Of a stretch of DNA of 64,000 nucleotides, positions 32,737 to 41,976 are shown one piece after another. Source of the DNA: JBHJGM01 sp050331815 (GTDB lineage: Bacteria > Verrucomicrobiota > Verrucomicrobiia > Opitutales > JBHJGM01). Position 1 is the first letter of the stretch; each line of letters begins with the position of its first letter. The stretch covers positions 310,001 through 374,000 of the forward strand of contig JBHJGM010000003.1 in assembly GCA_050331815.1 (NCBI GenBank), written 5' to 3'. The position numbers and the translations under genes were made by a program. Below the pieces are notes generated by a model that worked only from the letters and a program-made list of their open reading frames with translations, was not told the origin of the DNA and did not search any database.

Positions 32737-34241
32737 AAGATGAACAGCGCCTGGCCCACGACGGCCTCCTTGGGCACAAAGTTGATCGGGTTACCCTGAC
32801 GTTTTTTGCGGCGGTAGATGGGTTCCTCGGCTACGTGCAGGCCCCAGAGGCGGCTGTCGGAGCTTTCCGGGGAGTTGTCGCCCATGGCGTAAAAGAAGTC
32901 TTCGGGGATGGACTCGACGAGGCCCTCGCTCAGCCAGCCGGCCTGCATGTAGCCGCGGTAGTCGTCGGTGCGGACAAACTCGCGCTCGAAGACCGGCGAG
33001 CCCGTGATCGGCTGGCCGTTGCGCAGCAGGACCGGCTCCTGGACTTCGAGGCTGTCGCCGCCCTGGCCGACGAGCCGCTTGATGTAGTACTTGTCGTCGG
33101 GCACGCCGTTGACGACCAGCCCCTCGATGTCGCGCGTCTCGAAGACAAAGGGGTCGCCCACCGCCGGTCGGGTGAAGTGATAGCTGAAGCGGTCGACGAA
33201 AAGCATGTCGCCGGTGAGGATGTCGAAATCGAGGATCGGCGCGCCCTCTTCGAGTCGCACAAGCTCGCCCTCGCGGGTGAAGACGCGCAGCCAGTAAACC
33301 GTGAGCACGCTGGGCCCGGTGCTCGTTTGCACGGTCAGGCGTTCTTCGCGCGCGAGCAGGCCGCGGTTTTTGGCCAGTTCCATTTGCTCGTTGAAGCTGC
33401 GCGGGAGGATGCCTCGTTCCTGCGCGGCTTTCAGCTGGGACTCGAGGTCACCGCCGGGGACTTCGCTGGCCACGCTCTGGAGCGAATCCATGTACAGCTT
33501 ACGTAAGAAATACGGGCTCAGCCGCCACTGCCAGCGCGGCAGATCGGCCACCCAGCCTTCCAGCAGCGATTCCATGAAAACGCCGTCGAGCGGAAATTCG
33601 AGCGGCAGGCGCACGCTGGTTTTTACGCCACCGACCTCGAACTCGTAACGCCGAAACTGCGAGGGCCAGACGAAGTATTTGCGCCCGCCCTCGGGCATGA
33701 AGTGCAGCCGCAGGCCATTGCCCTCGCGGACGGTCGGGATGAGCAGCTCGCCGCTGGCGGGTGCCTCGACCGTGTAGCCGCCCGCCCCTCGGAAGACCAC
33801 CTCGGCGATGTGCATGGGCAGACCTGGGCGCGGGTTCTCCTCGTTGTAAACCTCGGCGGTCATGCCCGCGTAGGTCGGCCACATCGAGTTGGTCGGGATC
33901 TTGAACGGCTGAATGAAGAAAGAACGGATGCCGATGGCGAGGATCGCCGCCACGAGCAGGATTTCGACGTTTTCGGAGAAAAAGGTGACCGGATAAATCT
34001 TGCCGCCGCTACGCTCCAGCAGGCGTTCGAGCCGCTGCCGGGCCGAGCGTAGCTCGTCGACGTCGATGGGTTTTTGATCGGCGAGTTCGAGCAGGTGGTC
34101 CGTTGCGTTGCGGATGTCGGTGACGCGATCGGGGTCGAGCACATCGCGGCGGTAATGCAGGACCTTGTTGGCGAGCCCGGCCAGATGGCGGGCTTCCTTG
34201 CGCAGTTTTTTATCGCCGGAGTTCTTAAACGGAAACGCCAT
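32700..34241 (-). CDS. lepB: signal peptidase I with large insert
   Basis: The 513-residue membrane-anchored Ser/Lys protease removes signal peptides. Residues 1-80 form a helical, charged N-terminal region, followed by a transmembrane helix (about 92-110). The catalytic Ser119 lies in KIPTNSMWPT and the general base Lys388 in DKYYIKRLVG; GDNSPESSDSRLWG completes box E. Between Ser and Lys there are about 270 residues, far more than in E. coli LepB, holding a beta-rich region and a helical segment (about 235-300). Only one clear transmembrane helix is seen. It is 24 bases after lepA in a lepA-lepB operon. Confidence 0.93.
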   Translation of the reverse strand: MAFPFKNSGDKKLRKEARHLAGLANKVLHYRRDVLDPDRVTDIRNATDHLLELADQKPIDVDELRSARQRLERLLERSGGKIYPVTFFSENVEILLVAAILAIGIRSFFIQPFKIPTNSMWPTYAGMTAEVYNEENPRPGLPMHIAEVVFRGAGGYTVEAPASGELLIPTVREGNGLRLHFMPEGGRKYFVWPSQFRRYEFEVGGVKTSVRLPLEFPLDGVFMESLLEGWVADLPRWQWRLSPYFLRKLYMDSLQSVASEVPGGDLESQLKAAQERGILPRSFNEQMELAKNRGLLAREERLTVQTSTGPSVLTVYWLRVFTREGELVRLEEGAPILDFDILTGDMLFVDRFSYHFTRPAVGDPFVFETRDIEGLVVNGVPDDKYYIKRLVGQGGDSLEVQEPVLLRNGQPITGSPVFEREFVRTDDYRGYMQAGWLSEGLVESIPEDFFYAMGDNSPESSDSRLWGLHVAEEPIYRRKKRQGNPINFVPKEAVVGQALFIFYPFSSRWGPAE

Positions 34242-34265
34242 TGGAATAGTGCCTTATTTGAAGAA

Positions 34266-36068
34266 CTAGGCGGAGGTTTTGAGGATCTTGATGAAGGCGT
34301 CCTGCGGAATTTCGACGGAGCCGATCTGCTTCATGCGCTTTTTGCCCTCCTTCTGCTTTTCGAGCAGCTTGCGTTTGCGGGTGATGTCCCCGCCGTAACA
34401 CTTTGCGGTCACGTCCTTGCGCAGGGCCGAGAGGGTTTCACGCGCGACGACCTTGCTGCCCACGGAGGCCTGAATCGCGACCTTGAAAAGCTGGCGCGGG
34501 AGGATGTCCTTCAATTTCTCGCAAAGCGCCCTGCCCTTGTACTCGGCCTTGGCGGTGTGCACGATGCTGGCAAAAGCGTCGACGGGCTCGCCGTTGACCA
34601 GGATCTCCAACTTGACGAGCTTGGACGGCACGTATTCGGACAGCTCGTAATCCATGGAGCCGTATCCGTGGGTGATGCTTTTAAGGCGATCGTTAAAATC
34701 GACGAGGATCTCGTTGAGCGGCAGCGTGCACACGAGCATGATGCGGGTGTCGTCGAGGGTCTCGGTATGGTCGCAGGTGCCCCGTTTTTCGGTGACAAGG
34801 GCCAGCATGTCGCCGATGGCGTCGGTCGGGATGTGGATGGTCGCCTTGATGGTGGGCTCGCGAATTTCCTCGATCTCAGAGGGGTCTGGCAGGTGAACGG
34901 GGTTGTCGACCTCATGAACGGTGCCATCGGTGGTGGTGACCTTGTAAACAACGCTCGGGTAGGTGGAAATGATGTCGAGCTCGTACTCGCGGCGGAGGCG
35001 CTCCTGGACGATTTCCATGTGCAGCAGCCCAAGGAAACCGCAGCGGTAGCCAAAGCCCAGGGCCGCCGAGCTCTCGGCCTGGAAGACGAGCGCGGCATCG
35101 TTTAGCTGCAGGCGCGCGAGGTTGGCCTTCAGCTTTTCGTAGTCGGACGTATCCAGAGGATAAATACCGGAGAACACCATCGGGCGCACCTCGCGGTAGC
35201 CGGGCAGCATCTCGGTCGCCGGCTCGGCGTGGAGCGTAATGGTGTCGCCGATTTTGACCTCGGCCACCTCCTTGATATTAGTGACTACATAACCGACTTG
35301 GCCCGGCTGCAGGGAGTCCTCCTTGACCATGGCCGGGGAGAAGCGCCCGACCTCCTTCAGTTGCGCCTTTTTGCCGGTGCCCATCATGAGCGCGTCGGTG
35401 TTGGCTTTGAGCGAGCCCGAGTACACGCGCACAAAGCAAATCACGCCCTTGTAGCTATCGAAGACGCAGTCGAAAATCAGCGCGCGGGTGTGGACGTGGC
35501 TAGCACCGCGCGGGGACTTCAGGCGCGTGACGATGGCCTCAAGGATTTCGGCGACGCCGATGCCGGCCTTACCGCTGGCGTGAATGGCTTCCTCGGCCGG
35601 GATGGCCAGGATGTCTTCCAGTTGGCGCTCGCAGATTTCGGGATGCGCGCTGGGCAGGTCGATCTTGTTGATGACCGGGATGATTTCCAGGCCCTGCTCA
35701 ATGGCTAGGTGGGCGTTGGCTACAGTCTGAGCCTCGACGCCTTGAGCCGCATCGATCAAGAGGAGCGCGCCCTCGCAGGCAGCCAGGCTGCGGGAAACCT
35801 CGTAGGAAAAGTCGACGTGGCCGGGCGTGTCGATGAGGTTGAAGAGGTATTCTATGCCGTCCTCGGCCTGGTAGAGCATGGAGACCGGGTGACTCTTGAT
35901 GGTAATGCCGCGCTCGCGCTCGAGGTCCATCGAGTCGAGCAGCTGGTCCTTCATGTTGCGGCGCTCGACCGTGCGCGTGGACTCCAGCAGGCGATCGGAG
36001 AGGGTCGTCTTGCCGTGGTCGACGTGGGCGATGATGCAGAAATTGCGGATGGTCTCGAGGCTGCGCAT
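34266..36068 (-). CDS. lepA: elongation factor 4 (LepA)
   Basis: The 600-residue ribosome-associated GTPase is thought to assist translation under stress and ribosome biogenesis. G1 is AHVDHGKTTLSDRLL, the switch region has RERGITIKSHPV, G3 is DTPGHVDF, G4 is NKIDL and G5 SGKAGIG. The LepA-specific C-terminal domain is present (MDYELSEY...LVKLEILVNGEPVDA, and VIARE-like KVVARETLSALRKDVTAKCYGGDITRK split by family positions). The ATG at 36068 gives the canonical MRSLETIRNF; a start five codons earlier (36083) is possible. It is followed by lepB. Confidence 0.97.
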   Translation of the reverse strand: MRSLETIRNFCIIAHVDHGKTTLSDRLLESTRTVERRNMKDQLLDSMDLERERGITIKSHPVSMLYQAEDGIEYLFNLIDTPGHVDFSYEVSRSLAACEGALLLIDAAQGVEAQTVANAHLAIEQGLEIIPVINKIDLPSAHPEICERQLEDILAIPAEEAIHASGKAGIGVAEILEAIVTRLKSPRGASHVHTRALIFDCVFDSYKGVICFVRVYSGSLKANTDALMMGTGKKAQLKEVGRFSPAMVKEDSLQPGQVGYVVTNIKEVAEVKIGDTITLHAEPATEMLPGYREVRPMVFSGIYPLDTSDYEKLKANLARLQLNDAALVFQAESSAALGFGYRCGFLGLLHMEIVQERLRREYELDIISTYPSVVYKVTTTDGTVHEVDNPVHLPDPSEIEEIREPTIKATIHIPTDAIGDMLALVTEKRGTCDHTETLDDTRIMLVCTLPLNEILVDFNDRLKSITHGYGSMDYELSEYVPSKLVKLEILVNGEPVDAFASIVHTAKAEYKGRALCEKLKDILPRQLFKVAIQASVGSKVVARETLSALRKDVTAKCYGGDITRKRKLLEKQKEGKKRMKQIGSVEIPQDAFIKILKTSA

Positions 36069-36397
36069 GGGCGGGCGGGTCAATCAAAAAGGCGGAGCCA
36101 CCCCAATCGGAGGCCCCGCGAGTCTCTGTACACGATACACTTCGACCGCCCGCTGTCTACCGTGAAGGGGGGCAGAAAACTGAGTGTTCAGTACTTGGTT
36201 CCTTGTGCTTCGTGCAGAATACAGGGAGCGGGCTGTGTAGCCGTCAGCTGTTGATGACTCGGCGGTCGATCAGCATGTGTTGCTGCTTCGACTTTCGGTA
36301 GCTGTTCTTGAACAACGGTAGCAACCGTATCCACCGTGGCATGAATCGCCGCGATGGCATTGGCAGGCACAAACCGCTGTAAATTTGGGCCTTACCC
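36069..36397. other. intergenic region between fabD and lepA
   Basis: No supported gene. A 60-residue minus-strand frame (36370 to 36188) starts with an Ala/Val-rich possible amphipathic helix (MPANAIAAIHATVDTVATV) but ends in Pro/Gln/Thr-rich sequence, and I see no ribosome site that convinces. The region probably contains the lepA promoter. Confidence 0.4.
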
Positions 36398-37312
36398 CTA
36401 GACCTTCCCAAAATCCTCGGCTTCGGCCAGGGGGATGACCTTGGCTGGTGCGTCGGTTTGGATGCGGCGGGCTAGGCCGGTGAGGACCGCGCCGGGGCCG
36501 CATTCGTAAAATTCGCTGGCGCCGGTGGCGACCGCGTTCGTGAAGCAATCCTCCCAGAGCACCGGTGAGACCACTTGCCGGACGAGTGCTGTGCGGATTT
36601 CGTCAGGGGTGTGCACCGGCTGGCCGGTAGTGTTCGAGAAGACCGTTAGCTGCGGGGTATGGATGGTCGTCTCGCCCAGGAACGCCTCAAAGCCCACGCG
36701 GGCAGGCTCCATCAGGCGGCTGTGGTAGGCGCCAGCCACGTTTAGTTCCTTCGCCAGCTTAAAGCCGAAATCCCGCGCCTTCGCCACCGCTTCTGTGATG
36801 CCCAACTGGCTGCCGGAGACCACGATTTGGCCCGGGCAGTTCAGATTGGCCACGTCGATATCACAGGCTTGGGCGAGTTCTTCGGCCTTTTGTCGCGTCC
36901 CGCCGATCAGGCTCGCCATGCTGCCCTCGGAAGCTTCGCAGGCTTCCTGCATCAACGCGCCGCGCTTAGCGACGACCTGCAGGCCGGTTTCAAAGTCGAA
37001 CGCGCCCGCCGCCGTCAGCGCGGTGAGTTCGCCCAAACTCAAGCCCAGCGCCACCGTCACCTCGCCCAGCAGGCCTTTTTCTTCCAGAATCGCCCGGACG
37101 GCCAGCCCATGCACGAACAAGGCCGGCTGGCAGACGCGCGTCTGCGTCAATTCCTCGTTCGGGCCCACAAAACAGAGGCGCTTCAGATCGAAGCCCAGCA
37201 CCGCGTTGGCCTGGTCAAAAAGCGCGCGGGCGGCGGCGTTCGAGTCATAGAGCGAGCGCGCCATCCCGACAGATTGGGCGCCCTGGCCGGAAAATAATAG
37301 TCCCTTCTTCAC
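36398..37312 (-). CDS. fabD: ACP S-malonyltransferase
   Basis: The 304-residue enzyme loads malonyl from CoA onto acyl carrier protein for fatty acid synthesis. It has FSGQGAQSVGMARSLY at the N terminus, the nucleophile Ser92 in LGLSLGELTAL, the Arg of QTRVCQPALF-type loop, and the catalytic His in NVAGAYHSRLM. The residue before the Ser is Leu rather than the usual His of GHSxG. I have the impression that GLSLGE occurs in related phyla, so activity is expected. No fabH, fabG or acpP is adjacent. It is 329 bases upstream of lepA. Confidence 0.95.
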   Translation of the reverse strand: MKKGLLFSGQGAQSVGMARSLYDSNAAARALFDQANAVLGFDLKRLCFVGPNEELTQTRVCQPALFVHGLAVRAILEEKGLLGEVTVALGLSLGELTALTAAGAFDFETGLQVVAKRGALMQEACEASEGSMASLIGGTRQKAEELAQACDIDVANLNCPGQIVVSGSQLGITEAVAKARDFGFKLAKELNVAGAYHSRLMEPARVGFEAFLGETTIHTPQLTVFSNTTGQPVHTPDEIRTALVRQVVSPVLWEDCFTNAVATGASEFYECGPGAVLTGLARRIQTDAPAKVIPLAEAEDFGKV

Positions 37313-37370
37313 CCGCCAACCGTGGCCTGGTGACTCCTGCAGGACAATTTATTTTTGGCCACCCCGCGTA

Positions 37371-37468
37371 ACCCGCGTGACCGCGGGAGGACTATTGGAG
37401 GGCAAGCCGGTTTTCCGAAACTACACGTCGCTCTGTGTGTTCAGGTGACCCGCATGACCGCGGAGGAC
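37371..37468. repeat. pair of imperfect direct repeats upstream of fabD
   Basis: ACCCGCGTGACCGCGGGAGG (from 37371) and ACCCGCATGACCGCGGAGGA (from 37448) are near-identical and 77 bases apart, each holding a CCGCGG core. They lie in the 225-base gap between fabD and the pilT-family gene. They may be duplicated binding sites or a small duplication. Confidence 0.4.
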
Positions 37469-37537
37469 ACTCTTTTCGGACGCCTGGATTCGGACGGGCC
37501 GAGACGCGTCCTTTGCGGACTTTCTGACAAGACTTCT

Positions 37538-38665
37538 CTAATTTACGATGCCACCGGAAGAGAGGAAGATGCCGTTGAGGTTCATCTCCAGGGCCTTGGG
37601 ATTGGGCGAATGCTTGAGGCCGATTTCCGGGGTGATGGTCTCATTCTGAATCAGGCGCAGCAGGTCTTGATTGAAGGTGCGCGAGCCGTTTTCGGCACCG
37701 GCTTCCAGGGCTGAGGGGATTTTTTCAAAGGCTGCTTCGGCAATCAGGCTGGCGGCCAGGGCGTCCACCACAAAGACCTCGCAGCAGGGCACGCGGTAGT
37801 CGCCGTGAGAGGCCGGGAGCAGCTTCTGGGTAATGGTCGCGCGCAAGGTGGTTGCGATCTGGCGGCACATGTTGTGTTGCATGTCGCCGGGGAAAAACTC
37901 GAAGAGGCGCTGAACGGCCTGTTGCGCACTGGCGGCGTGCAGCGTGCCAAACACGAGGTGGCCGGTTTCGGCTGCGTGCAGGGCGGTCTCAAAGGTTTCC
38001 GCATCGCGCATTTCCCCAACGAGGATGATGTCGGGGTCCTGGCGCAGTACTGCGCGCAAGCCCTCGTGGAAGGACGGCGCATCCAGGCCGATCTCGCGCT
38101 GATTGATGATGGACCGGTTGTCCGTGAAATTGAATTCGATTGGGTCTTCGAGCGTGACGATGTGCTTGTCGAGCGTGCGGTTGATGTGCTCGAGCATGGC
38201 CGCCATCGTGGAGCTCTTACCCGAGCCGGTGGGGCCGCACAGCAGGATGATGCCGTTGGCCATATCGCACAGATCCTCGAGAATCCCGCTCTCGTGGTGG
38301 AGCTCTTCGAAGGTGGGCGGCATGTCCTTCACATAGCGAAAAACCATCGAAGGGGTGCCGCGCTGGATGAAGGCGTTCACGCGAAAGCGCTGCCCCTCCC
38401 CTTTCTCGGTCTGGTAGCTGTAGTCGATCTGGTGAGTGTCCTTCCAGCGGTCGTAGAACTCGGCTGGCACGGTGTGCTCGATAAATTGCAGAATCTGCTC
38501 CGGCGGCAGCGGCGTCATATCGACGGACTCCAGGTGGCCGCGCAGGCGCAGAAAGGCTGGCTTGCCAGTTTTGATATGCACGTCACTCGCGTCATTTTCG
38601 ACGGCAAGGCGCAGAAGGCTCTCGAACAGGTCGAGGGTTTCACCGATGGGAGGACATGCAGGCAT
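37538..38665 (-). CDS. pilT: PilT/PilU-family twitching motility ATPase
   Basis: The 375-residue cytoplasmic hexameric ATPase powers type IV pilus retraction. It has an N-terminal PAS-like domain (ENDASDVHIKTGKPAFLRL), the Walker A GPTGSGKSSTMAAML, the Asp box (VTLEDPIEF), Walker B RQDPDIILVGEMRDAETFETAL and the His box TGHLVFGTLHAASAQQAV. The C-terminal segment resembles PilT (IPSALEAGAENGSRTFNQDLLRLI). PilT versus PilU cannot be decided, although the usual AIRNLIRE hexapeptide region is not obvious. The pseudopilins at the left end could belong to the same machinery. It is divergent from dapA. Confidence 0.92.
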   Translation of the reverse strand: MPACPPIGETLDLFESLLRLAVENDASDVHIKTGKPAFLRLRGHLESVDMTPLPPEQILQFIEHTVPAEFYDRWKDTHQIDYSYQTEKGEGQRFRVNAFIQRGTPSMVFRYVKDMPPTFEELHHESGILEDLCDMANGIILLCGPTGSGKSSTMAAMLEHINRTLDKHIVTLEDPIEFNFTDNRSIINQREIGLDAPSFHEGLRAVLRQDPDIILVGEMRDAETFETALHAAETGHLVFGTLHAASAQQAVQRLFEFFPGDMQHNMCRQIATTLRATITQKLLPASHGDYRVPCCEVFVVDALAASLIAEAAFEKIPSALEAGAENGSRTFNQDLLRLIQNETITPEIGLKHSPNPKALEMNLNGIFLSSGGIVN

Positions 38666-38772
38666 GGCGCGGACAGGGCAGCATCAGGCTTCCCTCTGTC
38701 CTATACAGTCGGACGCGCGGCGTCGCTCCTGAGGAACTTGACCAAATACCTTCAGGCGGGCACGCTTTGCCC

Positions 38773-39696
38773 ATGCAGGAGGGAACACACAAATTTGCCG
38801 GCGTGCACACCGCGCTGGTGACGCCCATGGAGGGTGGCCAGGTCTGTTACGCCGACCTGGAGGCGCTGGTGGAGCGCCAGGTAGTCGAGGGCATCAGCGG
38901 TTTGGTGCCGGTGGGAACCACCGGGGAATCGCCCACCCTCTCACACGCCGAGGACGGGGAGGTGATCCGCACGGTCGTCCAGGCGGTCAACGGCCGCGTG
39001 CCGGTCATCGCGGGCACCGGCTCCAACGCCACGAGCGAGACCGTGGACCTGACGCGTCAGGCGGACCAGGCCGGCGCCGACGCGATTTTGCAAGTGGCCC
39101 CCTACTACAACAAACCTTCGCAGGAAGGACTGTTTCGGCACTTTGCCGCCGTGGCCGAGGCCACTGAAAAGCCCATCATTTTGTACTCAATCCCGGGGCG
39201 CTGCGGCATCGAGATTGCGGTGGAGACATGTGCGCGCCTGTACGAGGCGTATCCGCACGTGCTCGGGATTAAAGAAGCTGGCGGCAACTGCGACCGGGTG
39301 GCCCTTTTGCGTGCCACCCTCGGGCTGGATTATCTGATTTTGAGCGGGGACGACCCCCTCACCCTACCCTTCATGAGCCTGGGCGCCCAGGGTGTGATCA
39401 GCGTCGGCTCAAACCTTGTTGTGCGCGACTGGGTGCAAATGGTTCGGCTGGCCATGAACAATGATTACGCGGATGCGCGGCAGATCAACGACCGCTACTT
39501 CGCGCTCTTTCGCAAGCTGCTCTCGCTGGCACCCAACCCCGTGCCGATCAAGCACGCGCTCTGGCGGGCAGGCCACCTGCGCTCGGCGGAGGTGCGTTCG
39601 CCGCTGGCCGCGCTGGAGCCGACGCTCGCCGCCGAGTTGGACGCCGCACTCGAGACGGCGGGCTTGCTGGAAACGGCCGGAGCTTCGGCAAGCTGA
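38773..39696 (+). CDS. dapA: 4-hydroxy-tetrahydrodipicolinate synthase
   Basis: The 307-residue TIM-barrel lyase condenses pyruvate with aspartate semialdehyde, the first committed step to lysine and diaminopimelate. It has GVHTALVTPM at the N terminus, the pyruvate-binding GTTGESPTL, the catalytic Tyr in ILYSIPGRCG and the Schiff-base Lys in VLGIKEAGGN, plus LSGDDPLTLPFMSLGAQGVISV. The ATG at 38773 is canonical; an upstream start at 38656 would overlap the divergent pilT start. It is followed directly by dapB (6 bases) and then ruvA, forming one operon. Confidence 0.96.
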   Translation: MQEGTHKFAGVHTALVTPMEGGQVCYADLEALVERQVVEGISGLVPVGTTGESPTLSHAEDGEVIRTVVQAVNGRVPVIAGTGSNATSETVDLTRQADQAGADAILQVAPYYNKPSQEGLFRHFAAVAEATEKPIILYSIPGRCGIEIAVETCARLYEAYPHVLGIKEAGGNCDRVALLRATLGLDYLILSGDDPLTLPFMSLGAQGVISVGSNLVVRDWVQMVRLAMNNDYADARQINDRYFALFRKLLSLAPNPVPIKHALWRAGHLRSAEVRSPLAALEPTLAAELDAALETAGLLETAGASAS

Positions 39697-39702
39697 TTGA
39701 AC

Positions 39703-40440
39703 ATGGCCATCCAGGTTTTGTTAAACGGTGCGAGGGGGCGCATGGGCCAGGCGATTGCCCGGGCCGCGGAGTCGACCGCTGCGCTTGAAATCAAGGCGGC
39801 TCTGGACCAGGGCGATATGCCGGCTCAACACATCGCCGACTGCGCCGTGGCGGTGGACTTTTCACATCACACCGTCACTCCATCCCTTGCGGAGCTCTGC
39901 GCCCAACACAGCAAGGCGCTTGTCATCGGGACCACCGGACATGATGAAGCCGAACGCGCCCGCATCCTCGAGTGCACGGCGAAAGTCCCGGTGGTGTGGG
40001 CCGGCAACTACTCGGTAGGCGTCAACCTGCTGTTGTTTCTGGTCGAGCGCGCGGCCTCGATTTTGCCAGAGCGCTACCACCCCGAACTGTTCGAGATGCA
40101 CCACCAGCACAAGGTGGACGCACCCTCGGGTACCGCGGAAAACCTCATCCAAACGATTCTGCAGGCTCGCGGCTGGGAGGCCTCGGCGGTCCGGCACGGG
40201 CGTGCGGGGATCACCGGCGCGCGTCCGGAAAACGAGTTAGGGGTGCATGCGCTGCGGGGGGGTGAAATCGTCGGCGAGCACTCGGTGTTTTTCACGGGAA
40301 CGGGCGAGCGCCTGGAGCTGACGCACCGCGCCTACGATCGGCAGATTTTCGCGCAGGGGGCGCTGCACGCTGCACAGTGGGCAGTGAGCCAGTCACCGGG
40401 CTTGTATTCCATGCGCGAAGTGCTCGGACTGGACGGATGA
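39703..40440 (+). CDS. dapB: 4-hydroxy-tetrahydrodipicolinate reductase
   Basis: The 245-residue NAD(P)H-dependent reductase performs the second lysine/diaminopimelate step. It has the dinucleotide site VLLNGARGRMGQAIA (variant of GxxGxxG), VDFSHHTVT, VIGTTGH, the catalytic segment ELFEMHHQHKVDAPSGTA with His and Lys, and GEHSVFF near the C terminus. The ATG at 39703 is chosen over a TTG two codons earlier. Its stop overlaps the start of ruvA (ATGA), and it follows dapA by 6 bases, so the three are co-transcribed and dapB-ruvA coupled. Confidence 0.96.
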   Translation: MAIQVLLNGARGRMGQAIARAAESTAALEIKAALDQGDMPAQHIADCAVAVDFSHHTVTPSLAELCAQHSKALVIGTTGHDEAERARILECTAKVPVVWAGNYSVGVNLLLFLVERAASILPERYHPELFEMHHQHKVDAPSGTAENLIQTILQARGWEASAVRHGRAGITGARPENELGVHALRGGEIVGEHSVFFTGTGERLELTHRAYDRQIFAQGALHAAQWAVSQSPGLYSMREVLGLDG

Positions 40441-41039
40441 TCGCCACGCTCGAAGGCACCCTGGTAGAGACCGGTCCGCTGCAGCTGATTCTGCAGGTGG
40501 GCGGTATTGGATACCTGATACACGTGCCGCTGACAACGGCGGAACGGCTCCCTACTGCCGGGGCGGCGCTCAAGCTGTTCATCCAACCGGTCTACCGCGA
40601 GGACAGCCAAACGCTCTACGGATTTGACCGGCGGCGCGACCGCGACTTCTTCCACATTCTCGTCGAGAAGGTTTCCGGCATCGGGCCGCGAATCGCCCTG
40701 AGCATCCTCAGTCGGCTCTCAGTCGAGACGTTGGAAGCGGCTATCGCGGCGGGAGACGTAGGCTTGCTTTCGCAGTGCAAGGGCGTTGGCAAAAAGACCG
40801 CCGAGCGCCTGGTTGTCGAACTGCGTGATCGCCTGCAACCGGGGAGTCCGGCGCTCGGAGGGCAAGTCGCTGCGGAAAGTCGGACACTGGTTGGAGGTTC
40901 GCCGGTGGCGGACGCCGTGGCGGCGCTGGTGGCCCTCGGCTACAAGCTGCCGGAGGCGGACAAATCCATTCGCGCCGCCGCGAAGCACTTGGGGGACGAC
41001 GCCTCGACGGAGGCACTGATCAAACAAGCGCTTTCCTAA
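40437..41039 (+). CDS. ruvA: Holliday junction branch migration protein RuvA
   Basis: The 200-residue protein binds four-way junctions and loads RuvB. Domain I is an OB fold (MIATLEGTLVETGPL, GGIGYLIHVP), domain II has tandem HhH motifs (VSGIGPRIALSIL and CKGVGKKTAERLVVEL), and domain III is the flexible RuvB-interacting UBA-like helix bundle (VADAVAALVALGY, EALIKQAL). The start codon overlaps the dapB stop in ATGA. No ruvB or ruvC is adjacent. Length is typical. Confidence 0.96.
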   Translation: MIATLEGTLVETGPLQLILQVGGIGYLIHVPLTTAERLPTAGAALKLFIQPVYREDSQTLYGFDRRRDRDFFHILVEKVSGIGPRIALSILSRLSVETLEAAIAAGDVGLLSQCKGVGKKTAERLVVELRDRLQPGSPALGGQVAAESRTLVGGSPVADAVAALVALGYKLPEADKSIRAAAKHLGDDASTEALIKQALS

Positions 41040-41112
41040 ATAATATTTCTACAAACCATCGATGCGCGGGCGGCCGTACACAAAAAGCAGCCCTTAAGAC
41101 ATCTGGCCCGGT

Positions 41113-41976
41113 TCACTCGCTGGGCTGTCCGAAGCGGGACAAATCGATGAAGAAAGTTGCGCCGCCAGCCATCGGGACGGGCATCTGACGCAAGCCAGAT
41201 GGCGTCGCACCCCCGGTCAACTGGAAGCTATCCGAAGCGCTCTGCAGAGGTTGCAGCGCTTGCAGCACATTGAGGCCATCATTAGGAGTGTAGCTTGCGT
41301 TACCGTCGACCGAGTTGAACTCGAAACTGTCGGCGGGGGCCTGCAGTGTGCCGCCGACCAGCATCCACTCGCCGCCCGCAAGGATGGCAAAACGGTTGGC
41401 CGGCACTTGGTACGCCTGAACCCGGAACTGAACGGCAGGTTCGGTTGGTTGCTGGCCGAAGATGACTTCGGGCGCGCCTTCAAAACCAGCTACCTGGCCC
41501 TGAGCGGTGGAGCCATCCTGGTAGCGGGCTACTAGGTCGGATTCGTTTTTCGTGCCTAAAAAGCTTTGCGCTTCCGCAGGTAACCTTTTCCAGGATCCGG
41601 CCACGATCACGCCGACCAGCAACGCAACGCAGGCAGCCATACCGGCGAGCTGATTGAAGCGGACCATCCGACGGCGGCGGCGCTGGCGACTGCGCGAAGT
41701 TTCGACCACCGACATGATAGCCCGGGAGCGTTGCAACTGATCAATTTTTACGGCAGCCAGCCTGCTGTTGTTAGCTTCGGCGGGTTGGCGCGGCTCGGAA
41801 AGGTTGCGTGAAAAGAGGGCGAGTTGAACTGCGGAATGAAGGCGGCAAAAATCGTCGAACTGCTTGCGCCGTTGGGGGTTGCGCTCAACCTCCTCCATCA
41901 GGCGGCAACAATCATCAGACTCGATCTCGCCGTCGAGATACAGATTTACAAGATTCTCAAAGGCCTCTTGCGTCAT
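41113..41976 (-). CDS. putative anti-sigma factor (membrane anchored)
   Basis: The 287-residue protein has a helical N-terminal domain resembling anti-sigma domains (residues 1-50, LVNLYLDGEIESDDCCRLMEEV, without the zinc HxxxCxxC pattern), a basic stretch RSRQRRRRRMVRF, a single transmembrane helix (about 112-130, LAGMAACVALLVGVIVAG) and a periplasmic domain with no clear FecR signature. The start overlaps the stop of the ECF sigma gene (TAATG), so they are translationally coupled, which is the main support. The cytoplasmic part would hold the sigma factor at the membrane until a periplasmic signal releases it. The signal is unknown. Confidence 0.7.
   Translation of the reverse strand: MTQEAFENLVNLYLDGEIESDDCCRLMEEVERNPQRRKQFDDFCRLHSAVQLALFSRNLSEPRQPAEANNSRLAAVKIDQLQRSRAIMSVVETSRSRQRRRRRMVRFNQLAGMAACVALLVGVIVAGSWKRLPAEAQSFLGTKNESDLVARYQDGSTAQGQVAGFEGAPEVIFGQQPTEPAVQFRVQAYQVPANRFAILAGGEWMLVGGTLQAPADSFEFNSVDGNASYTPNDGLNVLQALQPLQSASDSFQLTGGATPSGLRQMPVPMAGGATFFIDLSRFGQPSE

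Noticed and set aside
34074..35105. 343-codon plus-strand frame opposite lepA and lepB
   Set aside because: It crosses two well-supported genes on the other strand and has no ribosome site or family match.
36398..37312. FabD with GLSLGE instead of GHSLGE as an inactivating change
   Set aside because: The catalytic Ser and the distant His are intact and I have the impression that the Leu variant is found in related phyla, so loss of function is not supported.
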